64,000 nt of DNA from Herbaspirillum aquaticum (GCF_002213425.1 NZ_NJGV01000027.1:26450-90449), one strand, 5' to 3'. Positions 42,471 to 51,575 are shown, counted from the first letter of the stretch. Numbers and translations: made by a program. The notes: generated by a model not told the origin, from the sequence alone.

Positions 42471-43389
42471 GGATATGAAAGAAAATCGGTGCCGAGAAAC
42501 TGATCGAATCGACCCGGTCCAGCATGCCGCCATGGCCTTCGATCATGGCACCCCAGTCCTTGAGTCCGCGGTCACGCTTGATCGCCGACAGCACGAAGCC
42601 CCCGAAGAAGCCCAGGATGTTGATGGTCAGCGCCACCAGCGCTGCCTGCCAGACATTGAAGGGCGTGATCCAGTACAGCGCAGCGCCGACGGCGGTGGAG
42701 GTCAGCACGCCACCGACCAGGCCTTCCAGCGTCTTGGAAGGTGAAATCTGCGGGGCCAGCTTGCGCTTGCCGAACAGCTTGCCCCATACGTACTGGAACA
42801 CATCGCTGGATTGCACCGTCAGCACCAGGAACACGATCAACTGCAGGTTGCGTCCCTCGAAGCCCGCGATGGGCAGCGTCAGCAAGGCCGGCACGTGCGA
42901 GATGCAGTAGACGCAGATCATCAGCCCCCACTGCACCTTGGCCGCACGCTCCAGGAAGTGCTTGGTATCGGTGGAGAGCGAGGCCGAGATCGGCAGCAGC
43001 AGGAAGGCGTAGACCGGAATCAGGATGGAGAACAGGCCATACCAGTCCATCCCGATCAGGACGTACTGCAGCGGCAGGAATACGAAGAAGCACCACAGCA
43101 GCGCCCGATGGTCGCCCACGCGGGTGTAGGTGACGGAAATGAATTCACGCAGCGCCTGCAGCGAGATGAAGGCAAACAGCACTACCACGCCGGTCTTGCC
43201 GATCCAGAACGCGATGGCCAGTGCGCCGATCATCCACCACCAGGCCTTGATGCGGGCATTGAGATTGTCGATGACGCTGCTGCTGCGTCCGGCCAGGCGC
43301 CAGCGCAGCAGGCCACCGACCGAACTGGCCAGGGCGAGGACGGCGAACACGCCGCCAAAGAGGGCGAAGAGGGTATCTTGGGGAGTCAT
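42448..43389 (-). CDS. ynbB: CdsA-like phosphatidate cytidylyltransferase (YnbB-like)
   Basis: A 313-residue membrane protein of about eight helices. The C-terminal CdsA signature is complete: SAIKRDRGLKDWGAMIEGHGGMLDRVDS is read across about residues 268-296. Such enzymes make CDP-diacylglycerol from phosphatidic acid and CTP. Last gene of the lipid operon; length matches E. coli YnbB (298 residues). A second, housekeeping CdsA is expected elsewhere, so this one may serve a special lipid. Confidence 0.88.
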   Translation of the reverse strand: MTPQDTLFALFGGVFAVLALASSVGGLLRWRLAGRSSSVIDNLNARIKAWWWMIGALAIAFWIGKTGVVVLFAFISLQALREFISVTYTRVGDHRALLWCFFVFLPLQYVLIGMDWYGLFSILIPVYAFLLLPISASLSTDTKHFLERAAKVQWGLMICVYCISHVPALLTLPIAGFEGRNLQLIVFLVLTVQSSDVFQYVWGKLFGKRKLAPQISPSKTLEGLVGGVLTSTAVGAALYWITPFNVWQAALVALTINILGFFGGFVLSAIKRDRGLKDWGAMIEGHGGMLDRVDSISFSAPIFFHILRYWWVH

Positions 43390-43405
43390 GGTCGTTCGTC
43401 GCAGA

Positions 43406-44026
43406 TCATTCGGCCACGGGGGCCAGGGCGAGCAGGGCCTGGCGGGTGCGGGCCAGGAACTGTTCCTTGCTTTCGTCGGGGCGCAGCATCAGGGGCTCGC
43501 CGAAGCTGAGGGTGCAGAGCAGCGGCAGCGGTACCAGATGGCCCTTGGGCATGGCACGGCCGAGATTTTCGATCCACACCGGCACCAGTTCCACTTCCGG
43601 ATGCGCGCAGGCCAGGTGATACAGGCCGCTCTTGAAGGGCAGCAGGCCCTCTTCCAGGTTGCGCGTGCCTTCCGGGAACAGGATCAGCGATTCACCTCCC
43701 GCCAGCACCTGGCCCATCACGCCGATAGGATCGGCGCTGCGGCCGGCCTGGCGATCCACCAGCACGCCCCGGAACACCCGGTTGATCACATAGCGCCGCA
43801 CGGCACTGCTGAGCCAGTAGTCCGACCCGGCCACTGGTCGGGTGCGCTTGCGCATGGCGCGCGGCAGCATGCTCCAGACCAGCACGAAATCACCGTGGCT
43901 GCGGTGGTTGGGATAGTAGACCCGCAGCTTGCCGGGATCGGGTGCGGCAAACCAGCGGGCACGCACGCCCGTGAGCACGCGGGCGAAGGTGCAGATGGCG
44001 GAGGCGAAGAGGCGGTCGATCAGCAT
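43406..44026 (-). CDS. Lysophospholipid acyltransferase (PlsC-like)
   Basis: A 206-residue acyltransferase. The catalytic NHx4D motif is NHRSHGD (residues 40-46) and the glycerol-phosphate motif is FPEGTRN (near 117). One N-terminal hydrophobic segment is weak. The family acylates 1-acyl-glycerol-3-phosphate to phosphatidic acid, the substrate of the next gene's CdsA-like product. It is not part of the E. coli ynb operon and appears to be an addition in this lineage. Confidence 0.9.
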   Translation of the reverse strand: MLIDRLFASAICTFARVLTGVRARWFAAPDPGKLRVYYPNHRSHGDFVLVWSMLPRAMRKRTRPVAGSDYWLSSAVRRYVINRVFRGVLVDRQAGRSADPIGVMGQVLAGGESLILFPEGTRNLEEGLLPFKSGLYHLACAHPEVELVPVWIENLGRAMPKGHLVPLPLLCTLSFGEPLMLRPDESKEQFLARTRQALLALAPVAE

Positions 44027-44046
44027 ACAAATTCAGTCTTCAAGAT

Positions 44047-44577
44047 TCAGGAAATGAACAGCAACGCCAAGGTGGCCACCCAGGCCGCAAGCTGCAAGGC
44101 CAGGCATCGGACCTGATTCTTCACCAGGCGGCGTACCCCGGCGATGCGTTGGGCCAGCGGGCGCGGCGCCGCACTGGCCTTGGTGCCCAGACCGCTGTCT
44201 GCGAGGGCCAGGTCGAAGGCAGCCAGATCGTCCTGCGGTGGACTTCCCTGGTGCCAGCGGCGGGCCCATGAGGTGAAGATGGGGACATCGAAGGCGCAGC
44301 GCAGGGCGAAACCGCATTCGGCAACCCCGAACACGATGGACAGCGCGAGCGCAGCCCAGGCTGCAGGGCCGCCCGGATGCAAGACCAGCAGGACCAGCGC
44401 ACTGATGCTGAGCAGGCGGCTGGTATTGTCCAGCGGACGGCTCAGGGCCAGGATCGCCAGGGCAATGTCGGCCTGGTGGGCTGCCTGCCGCGCAGCTGGA
44501 GAGTTTTCAGGCGCGAGACCTTGATGGGCAGCGTCGTTGGCGGCATCGTTGCCGGATCCTTGGCGCAGGTCAGGCAT
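44047..44577 (-). CDS. Small membrane protein of the lipid operon, unknown family
   Basis: A 176-residue protein with hydrophobic segments near 58-70, 72-92 and 158-175, separated by a cytoplasmic-looking loop (SWARRWHQGSPPQDDLAAFDLAL). The N-terminal 35 residues are polar and Ala/Gln-rich. Its start overlaps the phosphatase gene by 8 bp. I do not recognise the family; its position suggests it helps a membrane complex or transport step of the pathway. Confidence 0.75.
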   Translation of the reverse strand: MPDLRQGSGNDAANDAAHQGLAPENSPAARQAAHQADIALAILALSRPLDNTSRLLSISALVLLVLHPGGPAAWAALALSIVFGVAECGFALRCAFDVPIFTSWARRWHQGSPPQDDLAAFDLALADSGLGTKASAAPRPLAQRIAGVRRLVKNQVRCLALQLAAWVATLALLFIS

Positions 44578-45928
44578 GGCGTTCTCCCTTCAGCAGGCGC
44601 TGCTCGACTTCCCGCAGGCGTTCGCGCAGCGCAGCGTTGATGACCACCGTGGGGCGGCGTTCGGCCAGCAGCGCAAGAGCAGCGTCCATGTCGGGACAGC
44701 GTCCGCTCAGGCAGAGCCAGGTCGCCACTGCAGCAGCGCTGCGCGAATAGCCCAGCGCACAGGCCACCAGCACTGGTCCATGGCTGCGCAGTGATTCGAT
44801 ACTGCGGGCGGCCGCCAGCAATTGATTGGCGTCGGGCGTGACCAGATCCAGCCAGGCATGGCCGGCATAAGCCCACGGACCGCGCGGGGCGGGCAGTTCG
44901 GCGCAGAGGTCGCACAGGGCGGCGAACGGGCCGGCGCGCATGTCGGCGGCGCTTGGCAAGCGGCCCAGCCAGACATCCCCGGTGATGGGATCTGGCTGCG
45001 GACGGCGGCGGGTCCACAGGCGGGCATTGATCCAGGCACCCAATACATGTGGAGCCAGCAACCAGGTGACGGCCAGCGACCGGCGGCCGTCGTGCTTCTG
45101 GAAACCGGCGGCACCGGCATGGGCGTAATTCCAAGCCACGATGGCCAGCGACAAGGCCAGCCAGCCCAGTGGGGCGGCCAAGGCGCGCACGGAGATTGCC
45201 AGCGCCAGTGCCAGCAAGGCTCCCAGCGCGTAGGCCAGCGCCAGACGCATGCGTCGCGCACTGCGCTGGCCGCTGCGGCGCAGCGGCGTATCCCCCTCAT
45301 CCGGCCACAGCCACAGGCAGAACAGGCCCAGCATGGCACCGGTCGGGATATCGATGAAGTGATGCTGCCAGGTCGTCAGCACGGACAGGCCGATCAGCAG
45401 CGCCCAGCCATGGATCACCAGCTGCCAGAACCAATGGGTGCGCAGCCGGGCGAACTGGACCCAGATCAGCACCAGCAGCGCGATATGCAGCGAAGGCGCC
45501 TGGTTGAAGGGCAGGTCGAAGGCCGCCAGTGAGGCGAAGAGCGCGCCAAACAGTCCGTCGGTGGCCGGCCGCTCGAAGGCAAAGCGCAGCGGAAAGGCCA
45601 GGAAGCAGGCCACCGCGATCAGTTGCGTCGTCAGCAGCCGCAGCGCATGGCGATCGGTCTCGCGCGGGGTACGGCAGCACAGGAAGGAAAACCCGTAGAG
45701 CAGGTCGATGGACCAATAGGGCAGGATGGACCAGGGCAGGAACGGGATATGGCGCTCCCAGCCATAGAAGAAGCTTGGCACGCTGGCGCGCGCGGCCGCC
45801 GCGTGGTTGGCGAAGCCATAGCTGAGGAAGAACAGCGGCCCCAGCAACAGCAGCCAGGCCACGCCGCGTTTCCAGGGCAGCAGGGTGGCCGGTGCCGCCG
45901 CGGGCAGCAGGCGGTCGGCCTGGCTCAT
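44570..45928 (-). CDS. ynbD: PAP2 / dual-specificity phosphatase fusion (YnbD-like)
   Basis: A 452-residue membrane protein. The N-terminal part (to about 300) is a PAP2/inositol-phosphorylceramide-synthase-like domain with NQAPSLHIAL and TWQHHFIDIPTGAMLG, which supply the two histidines and the aspartate. The C-terminal domain (from about 320) is a dual-specificity phosphatase with the loop CALGYSRSAA (C-x5-R). The pairing of two phosphatases in one chain is the layout of E. coli YnbD (430 residues). Start 45928 overlaps the previous gene by ATGA. Predicted to remove phosphate from a lipid or lipid head group. Confidence 0.88.
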   Translation of the reverse strand: MSQADRLLPAAAPATLLPWKRGVAWLLLLGPLFFLSYGFANHAAAARASVPSFFYGWERHIPFLPWSILPYWSIDLLYGFSFLCCRTPRETDRHALRLLTTQLIAVACFLAFPLRFAFERPATDGLFGALFASLAAFDLPFNQAPSLHIALLVLIWVQFARLRTHWFWQLVIHGWALLIGLSVLTTWQHHFIDIPTGAMLGLFCLWLWPDEGDTPLRRSGQRSARRMRLALAYALGALLALALAISVRALAAPLGWLALSLAIVAWNYAHAGAAGFQKHDGRRSLAVTWLLAPHVLGAWINARLWTRRRPQPDPITGDVWLGRLPSAADMRAGPFAALCDLCAELPAPRGPWAYAGHAWLDLVTPDANQLLAAARSIESLRSHGPVLVACALGYSRSAAAVATWLCLSGRCPDMDAALALLAERRPTVVINAALRERLREVEQRLLKGERHA

Positions 45929-47676
45929 GCCGCCTTGCGCCGGGCCAGCGAGACGGTAAAGATGCCCCACTGGTCGATGCGCTGTTCGATCTTTTCGAAC
46001 CCGGCCTCGGCCACCAGCTGGTCCATCTCGGCTTGCGTGCGGCGACGCATGACCCAGGCCTGGCCGCCGCGATGGCTGGTGAGGGCGCGGGCGATCAGTT
46101 CCAGCTGCGGATGCCAGGGCTGGCCGGTATAGACCAGATAGCCCCCCGGTGCGATGGCCTCGGCCAGGCCGGCCAGGGAGGTGGCCACGGCCTCATTGTC
46201 CGGGAACAGTTCGTAGAGGCCGGAGACGATGCCCACCGTCGGGCGCGGCGTGACGGCGGCCAGGCTGGCGCGGTCGAAGGCGTCGCCCTGCACGAAGCGG
46301 GCGATGTCGGCCAGGCCCTTCTCGGCAATGAGCGCCGTGCCTTGCTGCACGTTCAGTTCGCTGTAGTCGCGCAGCAGGATGGAATCGGGACGCGGTCCCT
46401 GGCCCAGCGCTTCCAGCACGTACCGGCCATGGCCGGCGGCGATATCGAGTACGCGCAGCGGCTGTCCGTCCGCCTGCAGGCGCGCCAGGGCCGTGCGCAG
46501 CAATTCCTCTACATGCAGCTTGCGCTGGCGGATGCCTTTCCAGCCGATCGCCTCCAGGTACTGGCGATCGATGGCGCGGCCCAGCGGACCAACGCCTTCG
46601 GGCGTGTTGCGGTAGACGTAATCGAGTGTGCTGCCCGAATCAAAACCGGTGCGATGTCCCAGCGCCACGCCCTTGGAGAGCAGGCCGCCCAGCTTCATGT
46701 TGGCGCGGTAACTGGCCCAGTACAGGCCCTTGGGGCTGAGGGCGGGCAGCGCTGCGGAGAGCTGGCGCGACTCTTCGAAGGTCGGACCTTGGCGGTGCGA
46801 CTGGCGCAGGTCCGGCCGGGCCCAGGGTTGGGCGAACTGGCGCAGGATGAATTCACGCGCCAGATCGGTGGCGATCTTGCGGTCCTTTTCGCCGAAGGTG
46901 TCGTGGTAGAAGCCGGGGAGGACGTGCTTTTCCTTCACTGGTGTGCCCAGGCGCGCGAAGAAATCGTGCTGGGGGCCATGGTGCACCACCCAGTCCGCGC
47001 CGGAAATGAGCAATTGCGTGGGAATGGTGATGGCCTGGGCATCGGCGACCACGCGTTCGGCCGCTTCATACAGCGCCAGCAGGATGTTCACGGAGATCGG
47101 GCGGCTGATCAGCGGATCGTTGTCGTAGGAGGCCTGGCGCTGCCGGTCGTGGGTCAGGTACTTCGCCTTGACGTAGCTGTTGACGAAGAAATTGCCGCGC
47201 AGCTTCTGCTGCAGGGCCAGTCCTGGACGGGCGAAGGGAACATAAAGCTTCACCTTGAAGGCCGGCGAGGCCAGTACCAGGCAGCGCACGCGGGGCGCGT
47301 AGTCATGCGCCCAGGTCGAGACCAGCACCGCGCCCACGCTCTGGGCCAGCACGGCCATGTCTTCCTCGGCCACCTGCCACTGGTCGCGCAGGTGGTGGAT
47401 GAAGGTTTGTACGTCCCGCACCGAGTGCGCAAAACTGGGGGAATAGCCACGCGGGCCCGGCGAACGGCCATGGCCGCGCGCATCCCAGGCATAGAAATCG
47501 AAATCGGGGAGGCCAAGTTCATCGACCAGGTGCTCCATGCGCCCGCCATGCTCGTGGCCGCGATGGAACATGACGACAGCGCCGCGCCGCTGCGCGCCGG
47601 TGGCCGGCCAGCGGCGATAGAACAGGGATTGGCCGTCGTGGGTGGTGAACTGGTGTTCCTGGCAGGATCGTGTCAT
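45925..47676 (-). CDS. ynbC: Alpha/beta-hydrolase fused to a SAM methyltransferase (YnbC-like)
   Basis: A 583-residue two-domain protein. The N-terminal monoglyceride-lipase-like hydrolase (about 1-290) has an oxyanion region FHRGHEHGGR, nucleophile serine in LAQSVGA, acid in ISGADWVV and histidine in YHDTFGEKDR. The C-terminal methyltransferase has motif I VLDIAAGHGRYVLEAL near residue 400. E. coli YnbC has the same fusion and 585 residues. The start at 47676 is set by the ATGA overlap with ynbA-like gene. Likely a lipid esterase coupled to methylation of a lipid product. Confidence 0.88.
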   Translation of the reverse strand: MTRSCQEHQFTTHDGQSLFYRRWPATGAQRRGAVVMFHRGHEHGGRMEHLVDELGLPDFDFYAWDARGHGRSPGPRGYSPSFAHSVRDVQTFIHHLRDQWQVAEEDMAVLAQSVGAVLVSTWAHDYAPRVRCLVLASPAFKVKLYVPFARPGLALQQKLRGNFFVNSYVKAKYLTHDRQRQASYDNDPLISRPISVNILLALYEAAERVVADAQAITIPTQLLISGADWVVHHGPQHDFFARLGTPVKEKHVLPGFYHDTFGEKDRKIATDLAREFILRQFAQPWARPDLRQSHRQGPTFEESRQLSAALPALSPKGLYWASYRANMKLGGLLSKGVALGHRTGFDSGSTLDYVYRNTPEGVGPLGRAIDRQYLEAIGWKGIRQRKLHVEELLRTALARLQADGQPLRVLDIAAGHGRYVLEALGQGPRPDSILLRDYSELNVQQGTALIAEKGLADIARFVQGDAFDRASLAAVTPRPTVGIVSGLYELFPDNEAVATSLAGLAEAIAPGGYLVYTGQPWHPQLELIARALTSHRGGQAWVMRRRTQAEMDQLVAEAGFEKIEQRIDQWGIFTVSLARRKAA

Positions 47677-48287
47677 GGGTGGGAGGCGGCGCGCAGGCCG
47701 CTGCGGATGCGGTTGATGATATTGAGGAGGATGGCGATCACAGCCAGCGGCAGCGCCCAGAAGATCCAGGCCGGGAGGCTGCCGGCCAGTCCCAGCCACA
47801 AGCCCAGTGCGCCGAACAGGAAGGCGCGGTCGCTCTTGCCCATGGGGCCGTCGTACTGGCGCGGCGCACCGACCATGGGGCCGAGCGCCCCGGCCATCTC
47901 CGACACCGCAGACAGGAAGATCACCCCGCCCACGCTGGCCCAGCCGAACGGGGCCACCAGTGCAAAGGGCAGGTACAGGGCAGCATCGGAGATGACGTCG
48001 GTCAGTTCATTGAGATAGGCCCCCAGTGCCGACTGCTGGCCGAATTCACGCGCCAGCATGCCATCGACGGCATTGAAGGCCATGCGCAGGAACATCCACA
48101 GCGGCAGCAGCAGGAACAGCGCCGGCCGCTGCGGCCCGGCCACGAAGAGCAGCGCGCCCAGTGCCAGCGAGACCAGCATGGCAAGTACGGTGACCGCATT
48201 GGCCGTCACGCCGGCCTGGGCCAGGGCGCGCACCATGGGCCGCAAGAGCGCCTGGAAGCGGGGTTTGAGTTGATAGATGCTGATCAT
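47673..48287 (-). CDS. ynbA: CDP-alcohol phosphotransferase-like membrane protein (YnbA-like)
   Basis: A 204-residue protein of six helices. The catalytic block reads N-x2-DG-x2-AR-x8-G-x3-N-x3-D, so two of the four metal-binding aspartates of the CDP-alcohol phosphotransferase motif are Asn. From memory the same substitutions occur in E. coli YnbA, so the family may use altered chemistry or a different substrate. It shows the conserved tail KSDRAFLFGALGLW. First gene of the lipid operon. Confidence 0.85.
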   Translation of the reverse strand: MISIYQLKPRFQALLRPMVRALAQAGVTANAVTVLAMLVSLALGALLFVAGPQRPALFLLLPLWMFLRMAFNAVDGMLAREFGQQSALGAYLNELTDVISDAALYLPFALVAPFGWASVGGVIFLSAVSEMAGALGPMVGAPRQYDGPMGKSDRAFLFGALGLWLGLAGSLPAWIFWALPLAVIAILLNIINRIRSGLRAASHP

Positions 48288-48599
48288 GCGGCACCTGCCG
48301 CACGGCCGTCGGGGAGGGGAGAGGGCATGGAGGATCGTCCTTGTTGTCGATTCTGATTTGTTATTTGTTGTGTCGGGCGAAGCTCACCTTAGGCAACGCA
48401 ATGGCGTCTTCTGTTCCCGGTTGATGCGAGCAGAAGTGGAATTTGAGGGAATGAGCGGGGAGCTCTCGTCGCCGTTCGAGAAGCGCGTTGACTCAATGTC
48501 ATCGGCTTGGGCGACGTTGCCGCCGGCAGGCGAGCGAAGGTGTGACAGCGATGCGCTCGGTGAGCGGATCGCTGCTTCAGGGGGGCGGGTCGGAGGCGT
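48288..48599. other. Promoter region of the lipid operon
   Basis: 312 bp between the ynbA-like gene and the LysE-family gene, both on the minus strand. I see no strong terminator, palindrome or consensus promoter. Confidence 0.45.
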
Positions 48600-49229
48600 T
48601 CAGCGCCGCTGGATCAGCATATGGACGGCCAGCCCGGCCAGCACGCTGCCCATCAGCCAGCGCTGCAGGCGTTGCCAGCCCGGACGGTTCGCCAGCAGGG
48701 CGGAGATGGAGGCCGCCGAAAGCGTGATCACCGCGTTCATGCTGATGCCCACCACCAGCTGGGTCAGCCCGAGCGCGAAGGACTGCAGCAGCACGCTGCC
48801 GTGGTCGGGCTGGATGAATTGCGGCAGCAGCGAGAGATACATCACCGCGATCTTGGGATTGAGCAGGCTGGTCAACAGCCCCATGCTGAAGAGCTTGCGA
48901 GGACTGTCCGGCGCCAGGGTACGCACTGCAAAAGGCGAGCGGCCGCCTGGCTTGAGCGCTTGCCAGGCCAAGTAGAGCAGGTAGAGTGCGCCCGCCAGGC
49001 GTAGCGCGTCGTAAGCCAGGGGCAGGGTCATGAGTAGGGCGCTGATACCCAGGGCGGTACACATCATGTAGAACACCAGCCCCAGCGCGATACCGGCCAG
49101 CGAGATCAAGCCGGCCTTGCGGCCCTGGCAGACCGAACGCGAGACCAGGTAAAGCATGTTGGGGCCGGGAGTGAGGACCATGCCCAGGCAGAGGGCGGCG
49201 AAAGCCAGCAGGGTGGGGGCAGTGGGCAT
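48600..49229 (-). CDS. LysE-family amino acid exporter
   Basis: A 209-residue inner-membrane protein with six predicted helices; LGMVLTPGPNMLYLVSRSV is the family start motif and LTSLLNPKIAVMYLSLLPQF the second conserved block. RhtB/LysE proteins export amino acids such as threonine, homoserine or lysine. Single gene; the substrate cannot be chosen from sequence. Confidence 0.92.
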   Translation of the reverse strand: MPTAPTLLAFAALCLGMVLTPGPNMLYLVSRSVCQGRKAGLISLAGIALGLVFYMMCTALGISALLMTLPLAYDALRLAGALYLLYLAWQALKPGGRSPFAVRTLAPDSPRKLFSMGLLTSLLNPKIAVMYLSLLPQFIQPDHGSVLLQSFALGLTQLVVGISMNAVITLSAASISALLANRPGWQRLQRWLMGSVLAGLAVHMLIQRR

Positions 49230-49389
49230 GGCAACAATTCTCTTTCGGTCGGCAGGTGGCGGGCGGCAGTCGATGCCGTGTGAATTGCAAGGCTAAAGCC
49301 AGGCCGATCAAGGGAGAAGATACAGAACGTCCTGTTGCATGGCGCAACAGGGAGGGCGCTCTTGTCTGGTGATTCAGCCTGGCTGCCGC

Positions 49390-50913
49390 TCAATGCGTGG
49401 CCAGCATCCGCCGGTATTGCACTGCCTCGGCCACATGCGCCTGCGTGATCATGTCTGACCCCGCCAGATCGGCGACCGTGCGTGCCAGTTTCAATACCCG
49501 GTGATACGACCGCGCCGACCAGTTCAGCCGCAGCATGGCGGCCTGCAGCAAGTGGGCGGCGGCCGCGTCGTGCTGGCAATGCCGGTCGATTTCGCCGCCA
49601 CTGAGCAGGCTGTTGGGTTTGCCCTGGCGCTGGCGCTGCCGTTCAAAGGCGCGTGCGACACGCTCCGCGATGGCGGCGCTGGTTTCGCCCGGTTGCTGGA
49701 GGGCCAGTTCGGCCGGGCTCAGGGCGTTGACGTGCAATTGCATGTCGATCCGGTCCAGCAGCGGACCCGACAGGCGTGCCTGATAGCGCTTGACCAGTTC
49801 CGGCGTGCAGCGGCAGCGTCCCGAGGGATCGCCATACAGCCCGCACGGACAGGGATTCATCGCCGCAATCAGCTGGAACCGCGCCGGAAACTGCGCCTGC
49901 CGCGCGGCCCGGGAGATCACGATGTGGCCCGACTCCATCGGCTGGCGCAGCACATCCAGCACGCTGCGCGGATACTCGGCGATCTCATCCAGGAACAGGA
50001 CCCCATGATGGGCCAGCGAGATTTCCCCAGGCCGGGGCGTGCTGCCGCCGCCCACCAGCGCCACGGCGGAGGCCGTGTGGTGCGGAGCCCGGTAAGGCCG
50101 CTGGCGCCACCGCGCAATGTCGAATCCACCGCTCAAGGATTGCACGGCAGCCGACTCCAGCGCCTCTTCCTGCGTCATCGGCGGCAGGATGCCGGGAAAG
50201 CGCGCGGCCAGCATCGACTTGCCCGCGCCCGGCGGGCCGACCAGCAGCATGCTGTGCTGTCCGGCCGCCGCCACCTCCATGGCGCGCCGCGCCTGCAATT
50301 GTCCCTTGATGTCGCTGAAATCCGGGTATGGCACCACGCTGCAGGTCGCGCGCGGCACATGCTGCTGCAGGCGGCCAGCGGCATCGCGGCTGCTGAAATG
50401 GGTGCAGACCTCCAACAAGGAGCCCGCTGGCAGGATCTGCGCCTGCGGCACCCGTGCGGCCTCGTCCGCATTGGCGGCGGGCAGGATGAAGCTGCGCGGC
50501 GGGTCGTCGCCCTGGCTGTCGCGCTGCATGGCGCAGGTCATGGCCAAGGCGCCGCGAATGGGCAGCAGCTGCCCTGACAGCGAGAGCTCGCCCGCATATT
50601 CATGCGCGTCGAGCCGGTCGGCGGGGATCTGTTCGGAAGCCGCCAGGATGCCCACGGCGATGGCCAGGTCGAATCGCCCGGATTCCTTGGGCAGGTCGGC
50701 CGGTGCCAGGTTGACGGTAATGCGGCGGGCAGGGAATTCAAACCGCGCGTTCTGCAACGCCGCCCGGACGCGATCACGGGCTTCCTTTACCTCGGCTTCC
50801 GGCAAGCCGACGATGGTGAAGGCCGGCAAGCCGTTGGCCAGGTGCACCTCAACCGTCACCGGCGGGGCGCTCATGCCGGCCAGGGCGCGGCTGCGCAAGA
50901 CCGCCAGGCTCAT
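49390..50913 (-). CDS. comM: YifB/ComM-family Mg-chelatase-like AAA+ ATPase
   Basis: A 507-residue AAA+ protein. The N-terminal Lon-like fold (VHLANGLPAFTIVGLPEAEVKEARDR region) is followed by Walker A GPPGAGKS (near 215), Walker B FLDEIAEYPRSVLD and the C-terminal Mg-chelatase domain (LNWSARSYHRVLKLARTVADL). ComM is a hexameric helicase that promotes branch migration when donor DNA is integrated during natural transformation. Natural competence genes are not present in this window. Confidence 0.92.
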   Translation of the reverse strand: MSLAVLRSRALAGMSAPPVTVEVHLANGLPAFTIVGLPEAEVKEARDRVRAALQNARFEFPARRITVNLAPADLPKESGRFDLAIAVGILAASEQIPADRLDAHEYAGELSLSGQLLPIRGALAMTCAMQRDSQGDDPPRSFILPAANADEAARVPQAQILPAGSLLEVCTHFSSRDAAGRLQQHVPRATCSVVPYPDFSDIKGQLQARRAMEVAAAGQHSMLLVGPPGAGKSMLAARFPGILPPMTQEEALESAAVQSLSGGFDIARWRQRPYRAPHHTASAVALVGGGSTPRPGEISLAHHGVLFLDEIAEYPRSVLDVLRQPMESGHIVISRAARQAQFPARFQLIAAMNPCPCGLYGDPSGRCRCTPELVKRYQARLSGPLLDRIDMQLHVNALSPAELALQQPGETSAAIAERVARAFERQRQRQGKPNSLLSGGEIDRHCQHDAAAAHLLQAAMLRLNWSARSYHRVLKLARTVADLAGSDMITQAHVAEAVQYRRMLATH

Positions 50914-50986
50914 CGCAATGCGCCCGGCAGCTTGTCAGAACAGAGTAGGGAAGGGGGAGGGAAAGAGAAAAGTGTCTGGGCCAGGA

Positions 50987-51232
50987 TCATGGAGTCTGTT
51001 TTTGCTGAGCCTCAAGCTCGGCAACACGCGCTTCCAGCGCCTCCAGGCGGGCACGGGTCTTGGCCAATACCTGGGCCTGGACGTCGAATTCCTCGCGCGT
51101 GACCAGGTCCAGCTTGGCAAAACCCTGACTCAGCATGGCCTTGACGTTCTTCTCGATGTCCTTGGCCGGAGAGTTCTCGATCGCCTTGTTGATCTTGGAT
51201 TGCAGGTCTTCAAAAAATGGGGGCTTGTCCAT
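50987..51232 (-). CDS. ubiK: UbiK, ubiquinone biosynthesis accessory factor
   Basis: An 81-residue protein. The N-terminal part (MDKPPFFEDLQSKINKAIENSP) is an amphipathic membrane-active helix and residues 45-80 form a coiled coil (VLAKTRARLEALEARVAELE), the two features of UbiK/BMFP. UbiK trimers help assembly of the Ubi complex for coenzyme Q. The start at 51232 has AAGGAGA upstream; the frame to 51466 is unsupported. Confidence 0.9.
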   Translation of the reverse strand: MDKPPFFEDLQSKINKAIENSPAKDIEKNVKAMLSQGFAKLDLVTREEFDVQAQVLAKTRARLEALEARVAELEAQQKQTP

Positions 51233-51458
51233 GTCGGATCTCCTTGGCAGATAGCTGTACTGCAAGTTTAGCGGTTTCCCGCCCATCCTCAAACCGCGAT
51301 GTCCTGTGTAGACCGCATTTTTGTGCACAGGTGCCGGATTAAGGCTGAATTTTCCTTCGGGAAATGCGCCGACTTGGTGATCCGGAAGAGGCCCGCCGCC
51401 CGCGCACCAAAATGTGTTTGCCGCGTTCGATGCAGGTTTGACAAAAAACGAAGAATAT

Positions 51459-51475
51459 CGCACCAATCACGTGCA
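51459..51475. promoter_or_regulatory. NtrC-binding-like site upstream of the glnK-amtB operon
   Basis: GCAC-N7-GTGC (51460-51474) matches the NtrC dyad, and a half-conserved copy starts at TGCAC 51489-51493. The first lies about 115 bp upstream of the sigma-54 promoter, a normal enhancer distance. Confidence 0.65.
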
Positions 51476-51575
51476 TTTTCCCAGCTCATGCACTATTTTG
51501 AAGCTGATCTCGAAAAAAATCGTTGCAAATCTCTGGTTTCACGCGAAAACACAAGTCTGCCTTGCCGAATGGACA

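Noticed and set aside
45892..48018. A 708-codon plus-strand frame opposite the lipid operon
   Set aside because: The minus strand has two proteins with intact catalytic motifs and ATGA junctions across the same region.
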